DNA of 64,000 nucleotides from Tetracentron sinense (taxonomy: Eukaryota; Streptophyta; Magnoliopsida; Trochodendrales; Trochodendraceae): positions 18,606,607 through 18,670,606 of the forward strand of contig CM026568.1 in NCBI GenBank assembly GCA_015143295.1. The letters run 5' to 3'. Below the pieces are notes generated by a model that saw only the letters and a list, made by a program, of their open reading frames with translations, had not been told where the DNA came from and searched no databases. The position numbers and the translations under genes were made by a program. This document shows, in pieces, positions 34,138 through 44,156 of the stretch (position 1 is its first letter; the number at the start of each line of letters is the position of its first letter).

Positions 34138-35706
34138 ACCCCGGTTTGGATTTGGTGCGGGTTTGTAGGTTTAGGCCAAACAATAATTCAAAGTTTGGAT
34201 TACGGGTCTCTCGGTGCCCAAATCAGGAAAACGACCTCGGATTCTATCGAAACGAATTCTCACACTTTGGTTGGGTTGAAATACACGCGTTAGAAGAAAC
34301 GGCATCGAAATCCGACCCTCGGTTTGGATTTGGAGCGGGTTTGTAGGTTTAGGCCAAACAATACTTCAAAGTTTGGATTTCTGCCCTCTTGGTGCCCAAA
34401 TCGAGCAAATGACCTCAGATTCCATCAAAAGGAATTCCCACATTTTGGTTGGGTCGAAATACATGCGTTAGAAGAAATGGCATTGAAATCTAATCTCAGT
34501 TTGGATTTGGTGCGGGTTTGTAGGTTTAGGCCAAAACTATACTTCTAAGTTTTGATTTCGGGCCTCTCGGTGCCCAAATCGAGCAAATGACCTTGGATTT
34601 CATCGAAACGAATTCTCACACTTTAGTTGGGTCGAAATACATGCGTTAAAAGAAACAACATCGAAATCCGACCCCCGGTTTGGATTTGGTGCAGGTTTGT
34701 AGGTTTAGGCCTATTACCGAAGACTATTAATATTCTGAGATGAGTTTGTTTCTTTGCACATTAATTAATTATTACATTATTAAATTTTATCATTTCGATA
34801 TTCTAATTATAAATTGTATATTATTGTTTTTTGTAGAAGGGAACCGGCAGCACACACTTGTCGGGTTTTAGAGCACCGCTAGGAGGGAGCTAGGAAACTA
34901 GCTTAGGGTTTTTTTCGCTTTTTACTATGTGCACTTTTTATGAGCATGTATATATAATTTTATTATTACAGGCTTGGGGCATGTATTTTGATTACATGAG
35001 ATTTATATTTTTAGTTGGAATTATATATTGCTTACATGTACAAAATTGTTTGTATACATGTTTATTGATTTTTATATTGCTGACAGGTACAAATAATACA
35101 GGAAAAAAAAAACATAATTTTTTATTTTATTTTTATTTTTTAACTAGTAACGGCGGTTCCAGCCTCTGTTATAAAAAATATTAATTTTATTATTTATAAC
35201 TTAACGACGGCGGTTTGTAACCGCCGATATATTTATTTGATATATGACGGCGGTTTGTAAACCGCCGGCATATATTATCTCTATAACGGCGGTATGAGAC
35301 GCCATGAAATAAATTATAAATGAAGGCGGTTTAAACACGTCGTGAAATATTATGTATATAACGGCGGTTTAGAAACTACCGTTATATATTTACTATGTAA
35401 TGCCGGTAGAACCCACCGTCATAGATGAAATAACTAACGGCAGTTAAGTCACAACGGTTATGTACGACGCAATAGAGCATTTTAATAATCATATTAAAAG
35501 GTTAACGACGGCGGTTGAAAACCACCGTCAAATATTTATGTATAACGGCAGTTAGATTTAACCACCACTAATATTCGCCGCTAATGGATTCCCCGACAAG
35601 ATAATCGACGATGGTTTACTCCACTGCCATTATATCCTGTAACTTCGGGTTCTCGTCTTATAATGGCGGTTTTGAACCGCCATTAAAAACCTTGATTTTT
35701 CTAGTG
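34138..35706. mobile_element. CACTA-like element inserted in Gypsy reverse transcriptase
   Basis: GTTA flanks both sides (34134-34137 and 35707-35710), and the Gypsy reading TREGL / YEWLVMPFG is continuous across one copy. The right end CCTTGATTTTTCTAGTG is the complement of a CACTAG terminus. The last 550 bp carry repeated ACGGCGGTTT/AAACCGCCG words in both orientations, the dense subterminal repeats of CACTA elements. The left end (ACCCCGGTTTGG) is not CACTA, so that terminus was lost or altered. It holds four tandem units (34141-34700) and no transposase domain I can recognise. Confidence 0.65.
34141..34715 (+). repeat. Tandem repeat, about 178-bp unit, three full copies plus part
   Basis: Units start at about 34141, 34319, 34496 and 34676 with CGGTTTGGATTTGG, then GTTTGTAGGTTTAGGCC. 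They also share TCGGTGCCCAAATC and GGGT(T/C)GAAATACA(C/T)GCGTT. The open frames here repeat the same text and are not genes. Confidence 0.9.
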
Positions 35707-35707
35707 G

Positions 35708-36580
35708 TTATACGAGTGGTTGGTAATGCCTTTTGGGCTTTCTACTGCCCCTAGCACTTTCATGCGTGTGATGAACCAAGTGTTTCATCCTTTTATTGAG
35801 AAATTTCTTGTGGCTTATTTTGATGATATATTGATTTATAGTGCTAATCCAGTTGTGCATCTTCAACACTTGCGAGAAGTTCTTTTAGGGGTGCGCAGGA
35901 ATAAGTTCTTTGTTGCTGTCCAAAAATGTTCTTTCATGACGGATAATGTTCTGTTTCTGGGTTATATTGTTTCTAAGGATGACATTTCCGTAGATGAATC
36001 CAAGGTGGAAAAAATGAAGCAGTGGTCGTTACCGACGAATCTTCATGAAGTGCGCAGCTTCCACGGATTAGTGTCCTTTTATCAACGATTTATTTATAAT
36101 TTCAGCACAATTATGGCACCAATTACAAACTGTATGAAGGCAGGAAAAGTTTCATGGACAGAAACAGCGACTGAGGCTTTTCACCAAATTGAACAAACAC
36201 TTACTTCGGCTCCTATTCTTACATTAACAGATTTCTCTTGGCCGTTCGAATTACATTGTGATGCTTCCAAGGTTGGTATTGGGGCTGTGCTAAGTCAAAA
36301 CGGTAAACCTGTTGCATTTTTTAGTCAAAAATTGAATGGAGCCAAACTAAATAACAGTACCTATGATGTGGAATTTTATGCGGTGGTTAAAGCCTTGAAG
36401 CATTGGCGATCTTACTTGTCCTATAATGAGTTCATTTTGTATATTGATCATGATGCCTTGAAGCATATTAATAATCAGGATAAACTCTCTCTCATTTAGG
36501 CATGCTGGATGGGCTGCGTATTTACAACAGTTCACGTTTGTTATCAAACATAAGTTTGGAGCGTTAAACGGGGTAGCTGA
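35708..36580 (+). pseudogene. Gypsy reverse transcriptase second part and RNase H
   Basis: [18 protein letters not shown] and [16 protein letters not shown] carry the reverse transcriptase YxDD-type site (FDD). [17 protein letters not shown] follows, then RNase H with [26 protein letters not shown] and [11 protein letters not shown], giving D, E and D. A single frameshift near 36495 separates the last RNase H text (GWAAYLQQFTFVIKHKFG). Confidence 0.92.
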
Positions 36581-36619
36581 TTTATGCGGACCAAGGTACT
36601 TGGGTTTGAGTTGTTTTGT

Positions 36620-36850
36620 GATTTATTGTCTATTGACCCCAACTTTGCGCCTACTGTGAGTGATGCTATGGCAGGCAAGCGGTCTGATTTTATGGTGCAA
36701 GAAGGTTTCCTATTCAAAGGAAATTTGTTATGTGTTCCTGATTTTAGTCTACGCTTGAAGATCATCAAGGAATTACATGATGAGGGTCATGTGAGACGTG
36801 ATAAAACCCTACAGTCAGTGATGCAGTCTTATTTTTGGCTTTTCCTATTC
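36620..36850 (+). pseudogene. Gypsy integrase zinc-binding (HHCC) fragment
   Basis: FLFKGNLLCVPDFSLRLKII and ELHDEGHVRRDKTLQSVMQS match the start of integrase, with His positions visible. Sequence identity to Gypsy ends at YFWLF. The catalytic core is missing. Confidence 0.8.
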
Positions 36851-37790
36851 ACGACTATGCGGACCAAGGTACTTGGGTTTGAGTTCAGCACAGGGAATTT
36901 CCTGTTTGTTGCTTTTCTGGTAGATAGGCTGGATCAGACGTATGACCACAAGGTTGCTACTTGCAACAAAGGGAAAGTTAAAATGGATGACAAAAATGAC
37001 AGTCATAGTTCAACCCACAATACACATGAAAATTATATAACAGGAAATTCTTGAAACAATGTTGCACTAAAGATCAAATGCAATGTTGCACTAAAGATCA
37101 AATGGAAGAACAGAAGAAGCTTTATTATATTCAGCATTTGGTTGGCGACCATCCAAAATTTGAGGTGCCATTCATGGCTTCATGCTAAACTGTAATCAAC
37201 CTAACATGCATGTGATTTCCAATAAAAATGAATACTTTAATTCAAATAAGAGTTTCTAAACACCGCAGTATCTTGTCTGCTAATTCAAAATTTTTTTGAA
37301 GTTACTGACTATGCATTTAACAAGAGCTTGTAAGAAAACCATATCTTAAAACACCAAAGTTACAGCCTCCTTCCATCCCCCATCTATCACTAACAAAAAC
37401 TTAAACTCGAATTCTGCAGTTTCGGTTAATGAAAACTCTGTATGTAGCTGAGTTGAATAGCTGATGCCTTTGCTTGATGTTAACTGAGCACAAAGTTTCC
37501 TACAACACTCAAGACTTTTTATAACGTGCATACAGTTAGGGAGGAATTTTTTTTAAGGTTTGATGACTCTGATATGAGGTGGCCTTCCTGCTTAACATAT
37601 CATAATTTTATTATTCACATATCTATCTCAACTAAAAGAGGAAAAAACACGGAAACACCATCTTTTGAAAGTCACATTGACTATTCTTTTTTTGAGTGTA
37701 TGTTACTTACATAGACAAACCATATGTTACTAAAGCAAAGACAGTACAAAGAATTTCTGGGATTCTCATTTGGCCTGAGCATTCAATTAT
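36851..37790. other. Region after the Gypsy break; no intact gene
   Basis: A 30-bp block (36856-36885, TATGCGGACCAAGG onwards) repeats 36583-36612. A 24-bp unit around CAATGTTGCACTAAAGATCA is duplicated in tandem at about 37055-37103. The plus-strand frame to 37054 (FLFVAFLVDRLDQTYDHK) looks protein-like but I do not recognise it. Confidence 0.4.
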
Positions 37791-37799
37791 TACTACTGT

Positions 37800-38200
37800 T
37801 GTTTTTTACAATGGAGATCATGTTAATCAGATGAAGTAGGACCCTCTCAAACTCCTCTCCATTGCTCTATTCATGAACCTCTGCTTCATTAGCACTGGGT
37901 TACTGAGTATCAGCTCCCAGATTTGGGAAATTCTTCCTGTGTATCACACGGTCTCCTTCCCCAAATTTCAGACTTGGGCAGAAGTCACCCCTACCATCTC
38001 CAAGGTAGATGATTCGTTTCTTCCCCTCGGCCGAAGCAGAAGCTTGGATCCGTTCAATCACCAGCCCCTATTGTAGGAACCATAATAAAGTTTGCAAGTG
38101 TTGAGCAGAAGAAAAAATAAAATAGAAACATAAGTAATTTTTGAATTACCTTGCACATGTTGGACAGTAAATATGCCGTCTATCCATCTCCAACTGGTTT
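37800..38200 (-). pseudogene. Fragment of a HAD-family phosphatase (PHOSPHO1 / thiamine-phosphate phosphatase-like)
   Basis: On the minus strand a 3' exon reads LVIERIQASASAEGKKRIIY, LGDGRGDFCPSLKFGEGD and RVIHRKNFPNL. Further on, in the same order as the plant family C-terminus, come EAEVHE-stop-SNGEEFERVLL and LINMI. GDGRGDFCP is the conserved HAD motif IV region (usually GDGxGDxCP). The exon before it (about 38158-38200, YCPTCA) ends at a proper donor. Stops make it non-functional. Intact members remove phosphate from small substrates such as thiamine phosphate or pyrophosphate. N-terminal motifs with the nucleophile Asp are absent. Confidence 0.75.
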
Positions 38201-38274
38201 CATTATAACCCCGGAGCGTGACAACCCTTGCGAAATTCTTTATCTCCAGTTCATAATTGACTTAGCCTTAGCAA

Positions 38275-38826
38275 CCCTCACCTATCGAACGAGGCAGCTG
38301 AGTTGTCATCACAGTGTCCCCTCCATCCATTCCCATTGTCAGATTTACTGCAGTCCTGATTTGGTACAGCCACGTTTCCAAGATCCCCATCCAAACTCAT
38401 TTGTTGTACTTCAGCCGACGACAGTATCTTGATGCTTTGAACACAACTTACAAACTCCCTGTAAATAGAAAATGAAAGGCTGAGAAGGAAGAAATACCAA
38501 AGGAACACAACAACATTGCAACTATATTCAAGTTCCCAACTTATTCCCATGGATTGTCACCAACTAGTAGAATGTCGTTTTCATGAAACTTGAATATAGT
38601 TGGTGACAATCCATGGGAATAAGTTGGGAACTTGAATATAGTTGCAATCCACGACATTCTACTAGTTGGTGACAATACCATGGGAATAAGGAACACTCTG
38701 TCCTAAGAGGATCATCAAGCTGCCCTTCAACCCCAAATATGCGAGCTAGATCATACCTGAGCTCATCATACCCCTTGTAACGGGTGACATCTATAGATCT
38801 TCCCATGGACCCATGCTTTTGAACCT
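38275..38826 (-). pseudogene. C-terminal PB1 fragment of an ARF7/ARF19-type auxin response factor
   Basis: The minus strand shows [36 protein letters not shown] and [12 protein letters not shown]. After an intron with a GT-AG border come [35 protein letters not shown], then a tail ending NSAASFDR. This is the Aux/IAA-ARF dimerisation domain, with K and the acidic GYDEL/DDPW faces, and the tail typical of ARF7/19. The exon is broken by an inverted duplication (38517-38690). DNA-binding and middle domains are absent. Confidence 0.85.
38517..38690. repeat. Inverted duplication inside the ARF fragment
   Basis: About 60 bp at 38517-38576 (AACTATATTCAAGTTCCC to CAACTAGTAGAATGTCG) reappears inverted at 38585-38690 in two joined pieces, with 8 bp between the arms. 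The duplicated DNA is ARF exon plus intron start, so it arose after or during capture and forms a strong hairpin. Confidence 0.8.
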
Positions 38827-39360
38827 TCAGAATTTGAACAGCATGTAGTAGGTATGGCTTGTGGGGGCACATTAGTTAGAAACAGGAAATGCATTGGAGA
38901 AAATGGACTGAAAATGAATCCATGTTTAAGGTATAAAATATGTAAATAAATGAAAGGACTCCCAAAGAAATCTGGGTTAAACCTTATGAGCTCGAAACTT
39001 GAGGCGCAACCATATGAGCTTAAAACTTTAAGCAATCACTCTTGCTGCACTTGCAAAGACTACAGGCCATGACGATGGCTTGTGTGTAAAAATAGGGTGA
39101 CAAACACCAAATATGCACTTGTATTCCTCCATCTCATACCAAAAATGAATTCATCCAGTTGGCATCCATCAACGAAGAAAAATGAATTCAGAATGATGAT
39201 TTTGCGGTTTTCAGAAATTGCAACTACCAATAACTCTCATAAACAACCAAAATGAAGCATGGGGTTTTCAGAAATTGCAAGCTCAAGGGAAGAAACAAAT
39301 CCATGATATCAAACAAGCAAGATAGCTATTAAGAATAATAAAGAAGGGTGAGATGCTCAC

Positions 39361-39498
39361 TTTCTGAAGCTCATCTTGTATCTCCGGCAATTTTTCAATG
39401 GAAAGCACGAGCTCTCTATCAATGTGCTCTGATTCTTCCTCCTCACCTACCTATGCAACGTTATATTTTGTTCCCTTGTCTGCAACTATCTTCAAAAC
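39361..39498 (-). pseudogene. Exon 1 fragment of a NAP1-related protein (NRP/SET) histone chaperone
   Basis: Minus-strand frame VADKGTKYNVA, stop, VGEEEESEHIDRELVLSIEK, LPEIQDELQK, then a GTGAGC donor. This matches the plant NRP1/NRP2 N-terminus, whose helix starts HIDGELVLSIEKLQEIQDEL. The initiator ATG has become ATA and a TAG follows residue 11, so it is dead. Intact proteins bind H2A-H2B. The sequence upstream (CTAGGGTTTT and A-rich 5' leader) looks like the captured 5' UTR. Confidence 0.75.
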
Positions 39499-39499
39499 C

Positions 39500-40480
39500 T
39501 TTAAAAAAAACCCTAGTTTTCTGATCTCTACTAAAACCCTACTTTTATTGAGATAAAGGGAGGATGAGGAGACGGAGAGCAATGGGGACATTAGGCTTTT
39601 AACAACAATCAATTAAAATTATAAAAGGAAATTCAGAGTTATCCATAGATTCAAAAAAAAAAAAATAAGGGGGGGGGAAGGGAAAAAGAAGCACAATAAA
39701 GCTACAAAGAAATATCAGTTCTTACCATTGAAATTTCATGAACTTTAGATCTGAGGAGGAAGACTATAACTGTTGAAAGAATAACAGACGTCAATGGGGC
39801 GGCTGCCGAAATCTAGAAAAGATTTGGTTTCTTCATGCTCTAATAATTCATCAAATCAAAATGTTAAAAGCAGATTAAAAAGTAATGAGTATAAAAAAAA
39901 GTACCCAGTAGATGTAGAGAAAATCACAATTTGAAGAAATTAATACTTGAAATTCTCTACTTTCTCAAAACAGAGGGGAAGCACGAAAACCAGTAGCCTC
40001 TCTCTCCCTCTCGGATCCGGCTCCTCTAGCCACAGAACTCATGGAAGAAATCTTATCCATCTATCTAAACAAAAAACCCAACTCATGAATCTATGCACTC
40101 TCTTTCTCTCTCCCTCTATCTCTGAAGAGCGGTGGCTGGAACCCTGATCTCCGGAACCCCCTTTCTTTGGTCAGAGAAGAAAAAAAATTTCCACGGAGCA
40201 GCCCTGCTCGCCGGAACCCTGGAGAGAGCAATGGAGATCAGTGGAGCAGCCCTGCTCGCCGCTCGTCGGAACCCTAGAAAGATAAGAGTTTTTCTTTTCC
40301 TTCTTGGTTAGTAAATTCGAAAGAGAAGAGAGCAAGAACAACGGATTTGCCGCCCCTTTTTTCACTTTAAAAACAGTGAACTATCGTGGACCGTTGGATC
40401 TGTTAAACCCAAGCAAAGATCCGAGCACGCTCGTTCCAGCAGAGGAGCCGGATGCTTTTCTTACCATTATAATAGTAGAG
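39500..40480. other. Non-coding flank of the captured fragments
   Basis: Possible promoter/5' UTR from the captured NRP gene followed by a purine- and CT-rich stretch with repeated GGAGCAGCCCTGCTCGCCG words (40195-40262). No gene recognised. Confidence 0.4.
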
Positions 40481-40481
40481 A
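40440..40481 (-). mobile_element. Helitron-like 5' terminus
   Basis: On the minus strand, A|TCTCTACTATTATAATGG starts at 40481. This is the same 5' signature as the Helitron at 27213. It points toward the captured gene fragments, which are all on the minus strand. I did not find the matching CTAG-T end to the left. Confidence 0.45.
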
Positions 40482-40489
40482 TATTAAAA

Positions 40490-40755
40490 GTCAATAAGCA
40501 ATAGTCCCCTCCTCGGCCAAGGAGGGGACTATTCTTCCTCACCCTCACAAAGCCACTTTGAATTATGGTTAACAAAAGTTTTTAATCCCTATGGTTAATT
40601 TTTTTTCTTTCTAAAAATCCGGGTTAAATGGTTTAATCCTAAGGAGTGAATCTTAACTACATTTAAATTGAGTAAAAAATGATGGGACACATGACACAAA
40701 GGGGGGGGGGGGGAGGACGGTATATCAATTTCTCACCGAGGAGGTGATTATTTCC
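40490..40755. mobile_element. Foldback element (TTAAC family) with GAGGAGG-rich ends
   Basis: It begins AATAGTCCCCTCCTCGGCC with a short perfect hairpin and ends CCGAGGAGGTGATTATT. Inside are TTATGGTTAACAAAAG, GGAGTGAATCTTAACTACAT and GGGACACATGACAC. It matches 23380-23650 in outline. A G run of 12 bases is at about 40701-40712. Confidence 0.5.
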
Positions 40756-42112
40756 CTACTCATACCCATCCTGTTTTTCAATTTCAAATTTTTTTATGTA
40801 ATCAAATAAATTAAAGATAATCAAATAAATAAATAAAAATAATCTAAGCTTCTAAATAAAATACAAAATAAATAAATAAATTATATTAAATTAAAAAAAT
40901 CAAAATAAAATGTATTCTTTAAATTTTAAATTGAAAAAATATACTTTAGATTTATAATTGAGTTTTTAATAATAAAAAAGCTTAAATTATCATCTTATTA
41001 GAATGAAAGAATTTAAAAAATAAAAGAAGTCCTCAAACATAACTGTCTTTTTAATTTTTTTTCCTGATTTCTTTTTCCTTTGATTGAGCTTGCATCTTAG
41101 AGCAAGCTCAATCTAAATGTCTTCTTTCAAAATTGAAATTGAAAAAATTTGGTTTAAATTTATAATCGAGTTTCCAAGAATAAAAGCTTAAATTATCATC
41201 TTATGCCAATGAAAGAATATGAAAAACAAAAGAAGTACGCAACACAACTTATTACTTTATACTAAATTTCAATTTTGTTAAGTGTTGATGTTTCTTAACT
41301 TAAATAAATAAGTGTGTTGTTTTAAGGTGGCCCTCAAAGGACCCGCAAGTGCTTAAAACCTTTGTTAACACTAAGGTGGCTTGTTCACACATGACAGCCC
41401 ACAACGGGTCTAATTTTTTATGTTGGGTGAAATTAGATATGTAATGTTCTGCTTAAGAGGATTTAACTATTTTTTATTCTTCTTACTATAGTAAAATCCG
41501 GGTAACTATTTTGAGTGGTGCTAGGCACACTTAAATATTTGGTGACTAAACCCTATTAATAAAAATCATTGATTGCACACCAGTAAATTTGTAAAATTAC
41601 TTAATATATCAAAAATTAAAAAAAAATTACCTATAAAATTTATAACTACACATCAATCACTAGGCATTGCATTTTGTGGTTCTTCTCTTCTTTAACTGTA
41701 TACATTGCTCTCCCGCTTTTTCGGTGCCCAATTACAAGAAAAGAAACGATGTAGAATTGTTAATCAAAGGTTGGGATTGGGTTTAGGTTAATTTGATGGG
41801 TATGCAGTAAGCTATCGTTGAGTGTAGAGGCACATGATAAAGAGCTTGAAGAAAAATGGAAATGAGATGGGAGAGTGTAGGACTTCCATCACGGTTGACA
41901 ATGAAAATTATATCGAAAAAAATACAAAAATTGATGGGTTAGATTTTTGGAAATGGCCTTTGAATGTGGTCAAGTAAAGTGAAAATAGCCTTTGAATGTT
42001 GTTAAATAAAGTTAGACTGAATGAAGGGTTTTGGAGGGTTGGACATGAGAATCACTAATGATTATATTTCACTTTTCTCTCCTCAATGGTTTTGCTATGG
42101 AGGTTAAAAAGA
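40756..42112. other. AT-rich intergenic, no gene seen
   Basis: Very AT-rich. Two diverged direct repeats occur: AAATTGAAAAAATATACTTT-type text near 40925-41040 is echoed near 41140-41245, each followed by AGCTTAAATTATCATCTTAT. No domain found. Confidence 0.5.
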
Positions 42113-42120
42113 GATGAAGT

Positions 42121-42577
42121 ATGGCTATAAATGGAGCAGATTCGGAGTAGATAGTGGTATATCCAAATCTTTATCTAATTATATATTCGAATATCCGAAT
42201 TCAAATAAGTATCCGACGGACAGTGAAATCTGATATTTGTATCCGACTCCGATTAAACTATTCGAATTCAAATAGTATCTGAATATCTGATTAAAAAGTT
42301 TTAAAAAATATAAATTAATATTAAAAAGTACATATTTTTATTTAAAAAATACATTTAAAAAGTTATATTAGTTTTATAAATTTAAATATATTATATAATC
42401 AATCGAATATTTATTGGATCGGATATACCAGTATTCGAAATTTGTATCCGATTATAAACGGATAATAAAGTTATTATCCAAATTCTTTCTACTGGATACC
42501 CATTCGGATAATTATCCGACTACACAGATTTGGATACAAATCGGATGAGGATAATATCCACATCTGTTTACAACCCT
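42121..42577. mobile_element. hAT-type MITE with ATGAAGT target duplication
   Basis: Ends ATGGCTATAAATGG and the complement AGGGTTGTAAACAG are imperfect inverted repeats of the common plant TAGGGxTGTAAA type. Flanks share ATGAAGT (42114-42120 and 42580-42586). The body is full of ATCCGAAT/ATTCGGAT words in both orientations. Confidence 0.6.
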
Positions 42578-42774
42578 AAATGAAGTATTGACCATTGAGT
42601 AGAGATTAAATGAGATAATGAAACACCTATTAAAAACATGTAAAGAATAAAAATATAAAAATAAACAAATAATAGGATGCAGTCATCAAATATTAGAGAA
42701 TAGTAGAGTGCGCCTAATACCAACCAATATTTTATGCTTACAAAATTTTGAAAAATAATCTACTCCTTCGCATC

Positions 42775-42965
42775 TTGCCCCTTTAACACCAACCATGTCG
42801 CTCTTTTATCTATCTTGAATTGTGGTTGATTAAATTTTTTTTACTTTGATTTAAAAAAAATATATTAGGATTAAAAATATTAACTAAAAGTTAATCATAG
42901 TTAAAAAGGGACACATGTCGTGTAAAGGAGGCCACATGCCCCTTCCAATGAGCCATCTTCGTTTT
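42775..42965. mobile_element. Foldback element (TTAAC family)
   Basis: Contains TTGAATTGTGGTTGATTAAA and, inverted, AGTTAATCATAGTTAAAAAG, followed by GGGACACATGTCGTG. It is shorter and more diverged than the other copies. Confidence 0.45.
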
Positions 42966-43174
42966 TTAAGATGAGTGTAAGAAGGGAAGGGTGGTGCTAC
43001 CCAATAATCAAGTAAAATAAGACGGCTCCCTAAAATATCTCTACATATAATTCAAGGCGCGTGTCTCGCACCAACCCTTCTCTACTTTTCCTCCCAGCAT
43101 TTCTCCCTGATAGGACAAAACTACCCTTGAAATTTCGCATTTCTGTTCTTTTTTCTATGGTTTTTTTTTTATGA

Positions 43175-43398
43175 CTTTGGAGTCTCTCTGGCACAGAGAG
43201 AGGTGTTCTCGAGCTTCCATACATGAAGCGCCACCTGGTGAGGAGACGTCAGGCCATGATTTTGATTTCTCCGGCCAATATTTGACACTCGGTGATAAAA
43301 GTCAAAAATTGGGAAGCGATGAAATGACTTCTCCCCCAGCGCTTCATGTATGGATGCCCGAGAGCACCTCTCTGGCATGTGCCAGAGAGACTCCAAAG
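43175..43398. repeat. Long hairpin upstream of AVT6 (about 62-bp arms)
   Basis: The left arm CTTTGGAGTCTCTCTGGCAC runs through CCATACATGAAGCGC. It pairs with the right arm, GCGCTTCATGTATGG to TGCCAGAGAGACTCCAAAG, with few mismatches, around a loop of about 100 bp. It can be a MITE or a MIRNA-like fold. Open frames on both strands here are by-products of the palindrome. Confidence 0.65.
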
Positions 43399-44156
43399 CC
43401 TTTTTTTTTATCAGGAAAGGACAAGCCTCCGATTGAGACGCCGTTTGCTGGAGCCGACGCTGCAATAATAAACAATGATATCCATTTATTTACATTCGAG
43501 AACCAAGATAAAATTACGACAGATAGGACGACTAGACTACTGGGTCTTTTCAGCTTTCAGCACTCTTAGAGGTGACGTTTCAGTCAATTCGTAGATATGA
43601 AAGGGTAAATACGTGAAAGCCTTTTCTTAGGCTTTATAGGTTCAAGCAAACAATAGATTCTGATGAAGAATTAGGTTTTTCTCTTTCTTTTCATGATTCT
43701 TGGTTTCTGATCTCAGGTTTTGTGGTGATTCTGTGTTTCAGCTCGATTTTAGCTGTTTTTGTTTAGGAAATTTTCCGATTTCGTTGTTTCATTTCTGATT
43801 TTGGAAATTTCCATTCTTCGTTTTTTTGGGGTTTCGGTATCGGTTTGGTATGATCTATGATTCGATCTCATCTGATTGTCAAGAATAATTTTCTTGAATC
43901 GTTTGTGGCTGTTTGTTCGAGTATCCTCTCGTTCCCGAACATTTATTAACCAAATTTATTCCAAAACCAATTCTCTGCTATTATTGAATCCTAAGAAAAA
44001 GTCTGATCTTCAGCTTTTACCAAGTTCCGATTCGATTTCTACATTTCAGAAGCTGGTTCAATCCAATTTTGAACCTAGTTTCAAGCGTTCTGTACATATT
44101 CTCTAGCTATAGATCCAAACATTTGTTCTCTTGAGCTCTGCTTGGAGGCCTAAATC
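43399..44156 (+). promoter_or_regulatory. Upstream region and probable 5' UTR of AVT6
   Basis: Pyrimidine-rich leader before the ATG at 44157, with a possible TATA-like GGCTTTATAGG at 43631. GTTTTTCTC and CAGGTTTTGTGG near 43675-43725 could be 5' UTR intron borders. Transcription start and leader splicing cannot be fixed from sequence. Confidence 0.35.

Larger units (their letters stand above)
29940..36850 (+). mobile_element. Decayed Ty3/Gypsy retrotransposon, interrupted twice, no 3' LTR
   Basis: An inferred 5' LTR (about 29940-30577, with a TATTTATAGA box) is followed by a primer site TTGGTATCAAAACC. Gag runs from 30615, protease ends near 32230, reverse transcriptase is split around two insertions (32380-33729 and 34138-35706), and RNase H and the integrase zinc region end at about 36840. 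Domain order is standard for Gypsy. Many stops and frameshifts show it is dead. The 5' LTR boundary cannot be proved because no 3' LTR is present. Confidence 0.85.

Noticed and set aside
34146..34548. Repeated frames reading RVCRFRPNN
   Set aside because: They are translations of the 178-bp tandem unit inside the CACTA-like element.
43169..43569. Overlapping frames of 98 and 132 codons on opposite strands
   Set aside because: They mirror each other because of the 43175-43398 palindrome and show no domain or codon-bias support.
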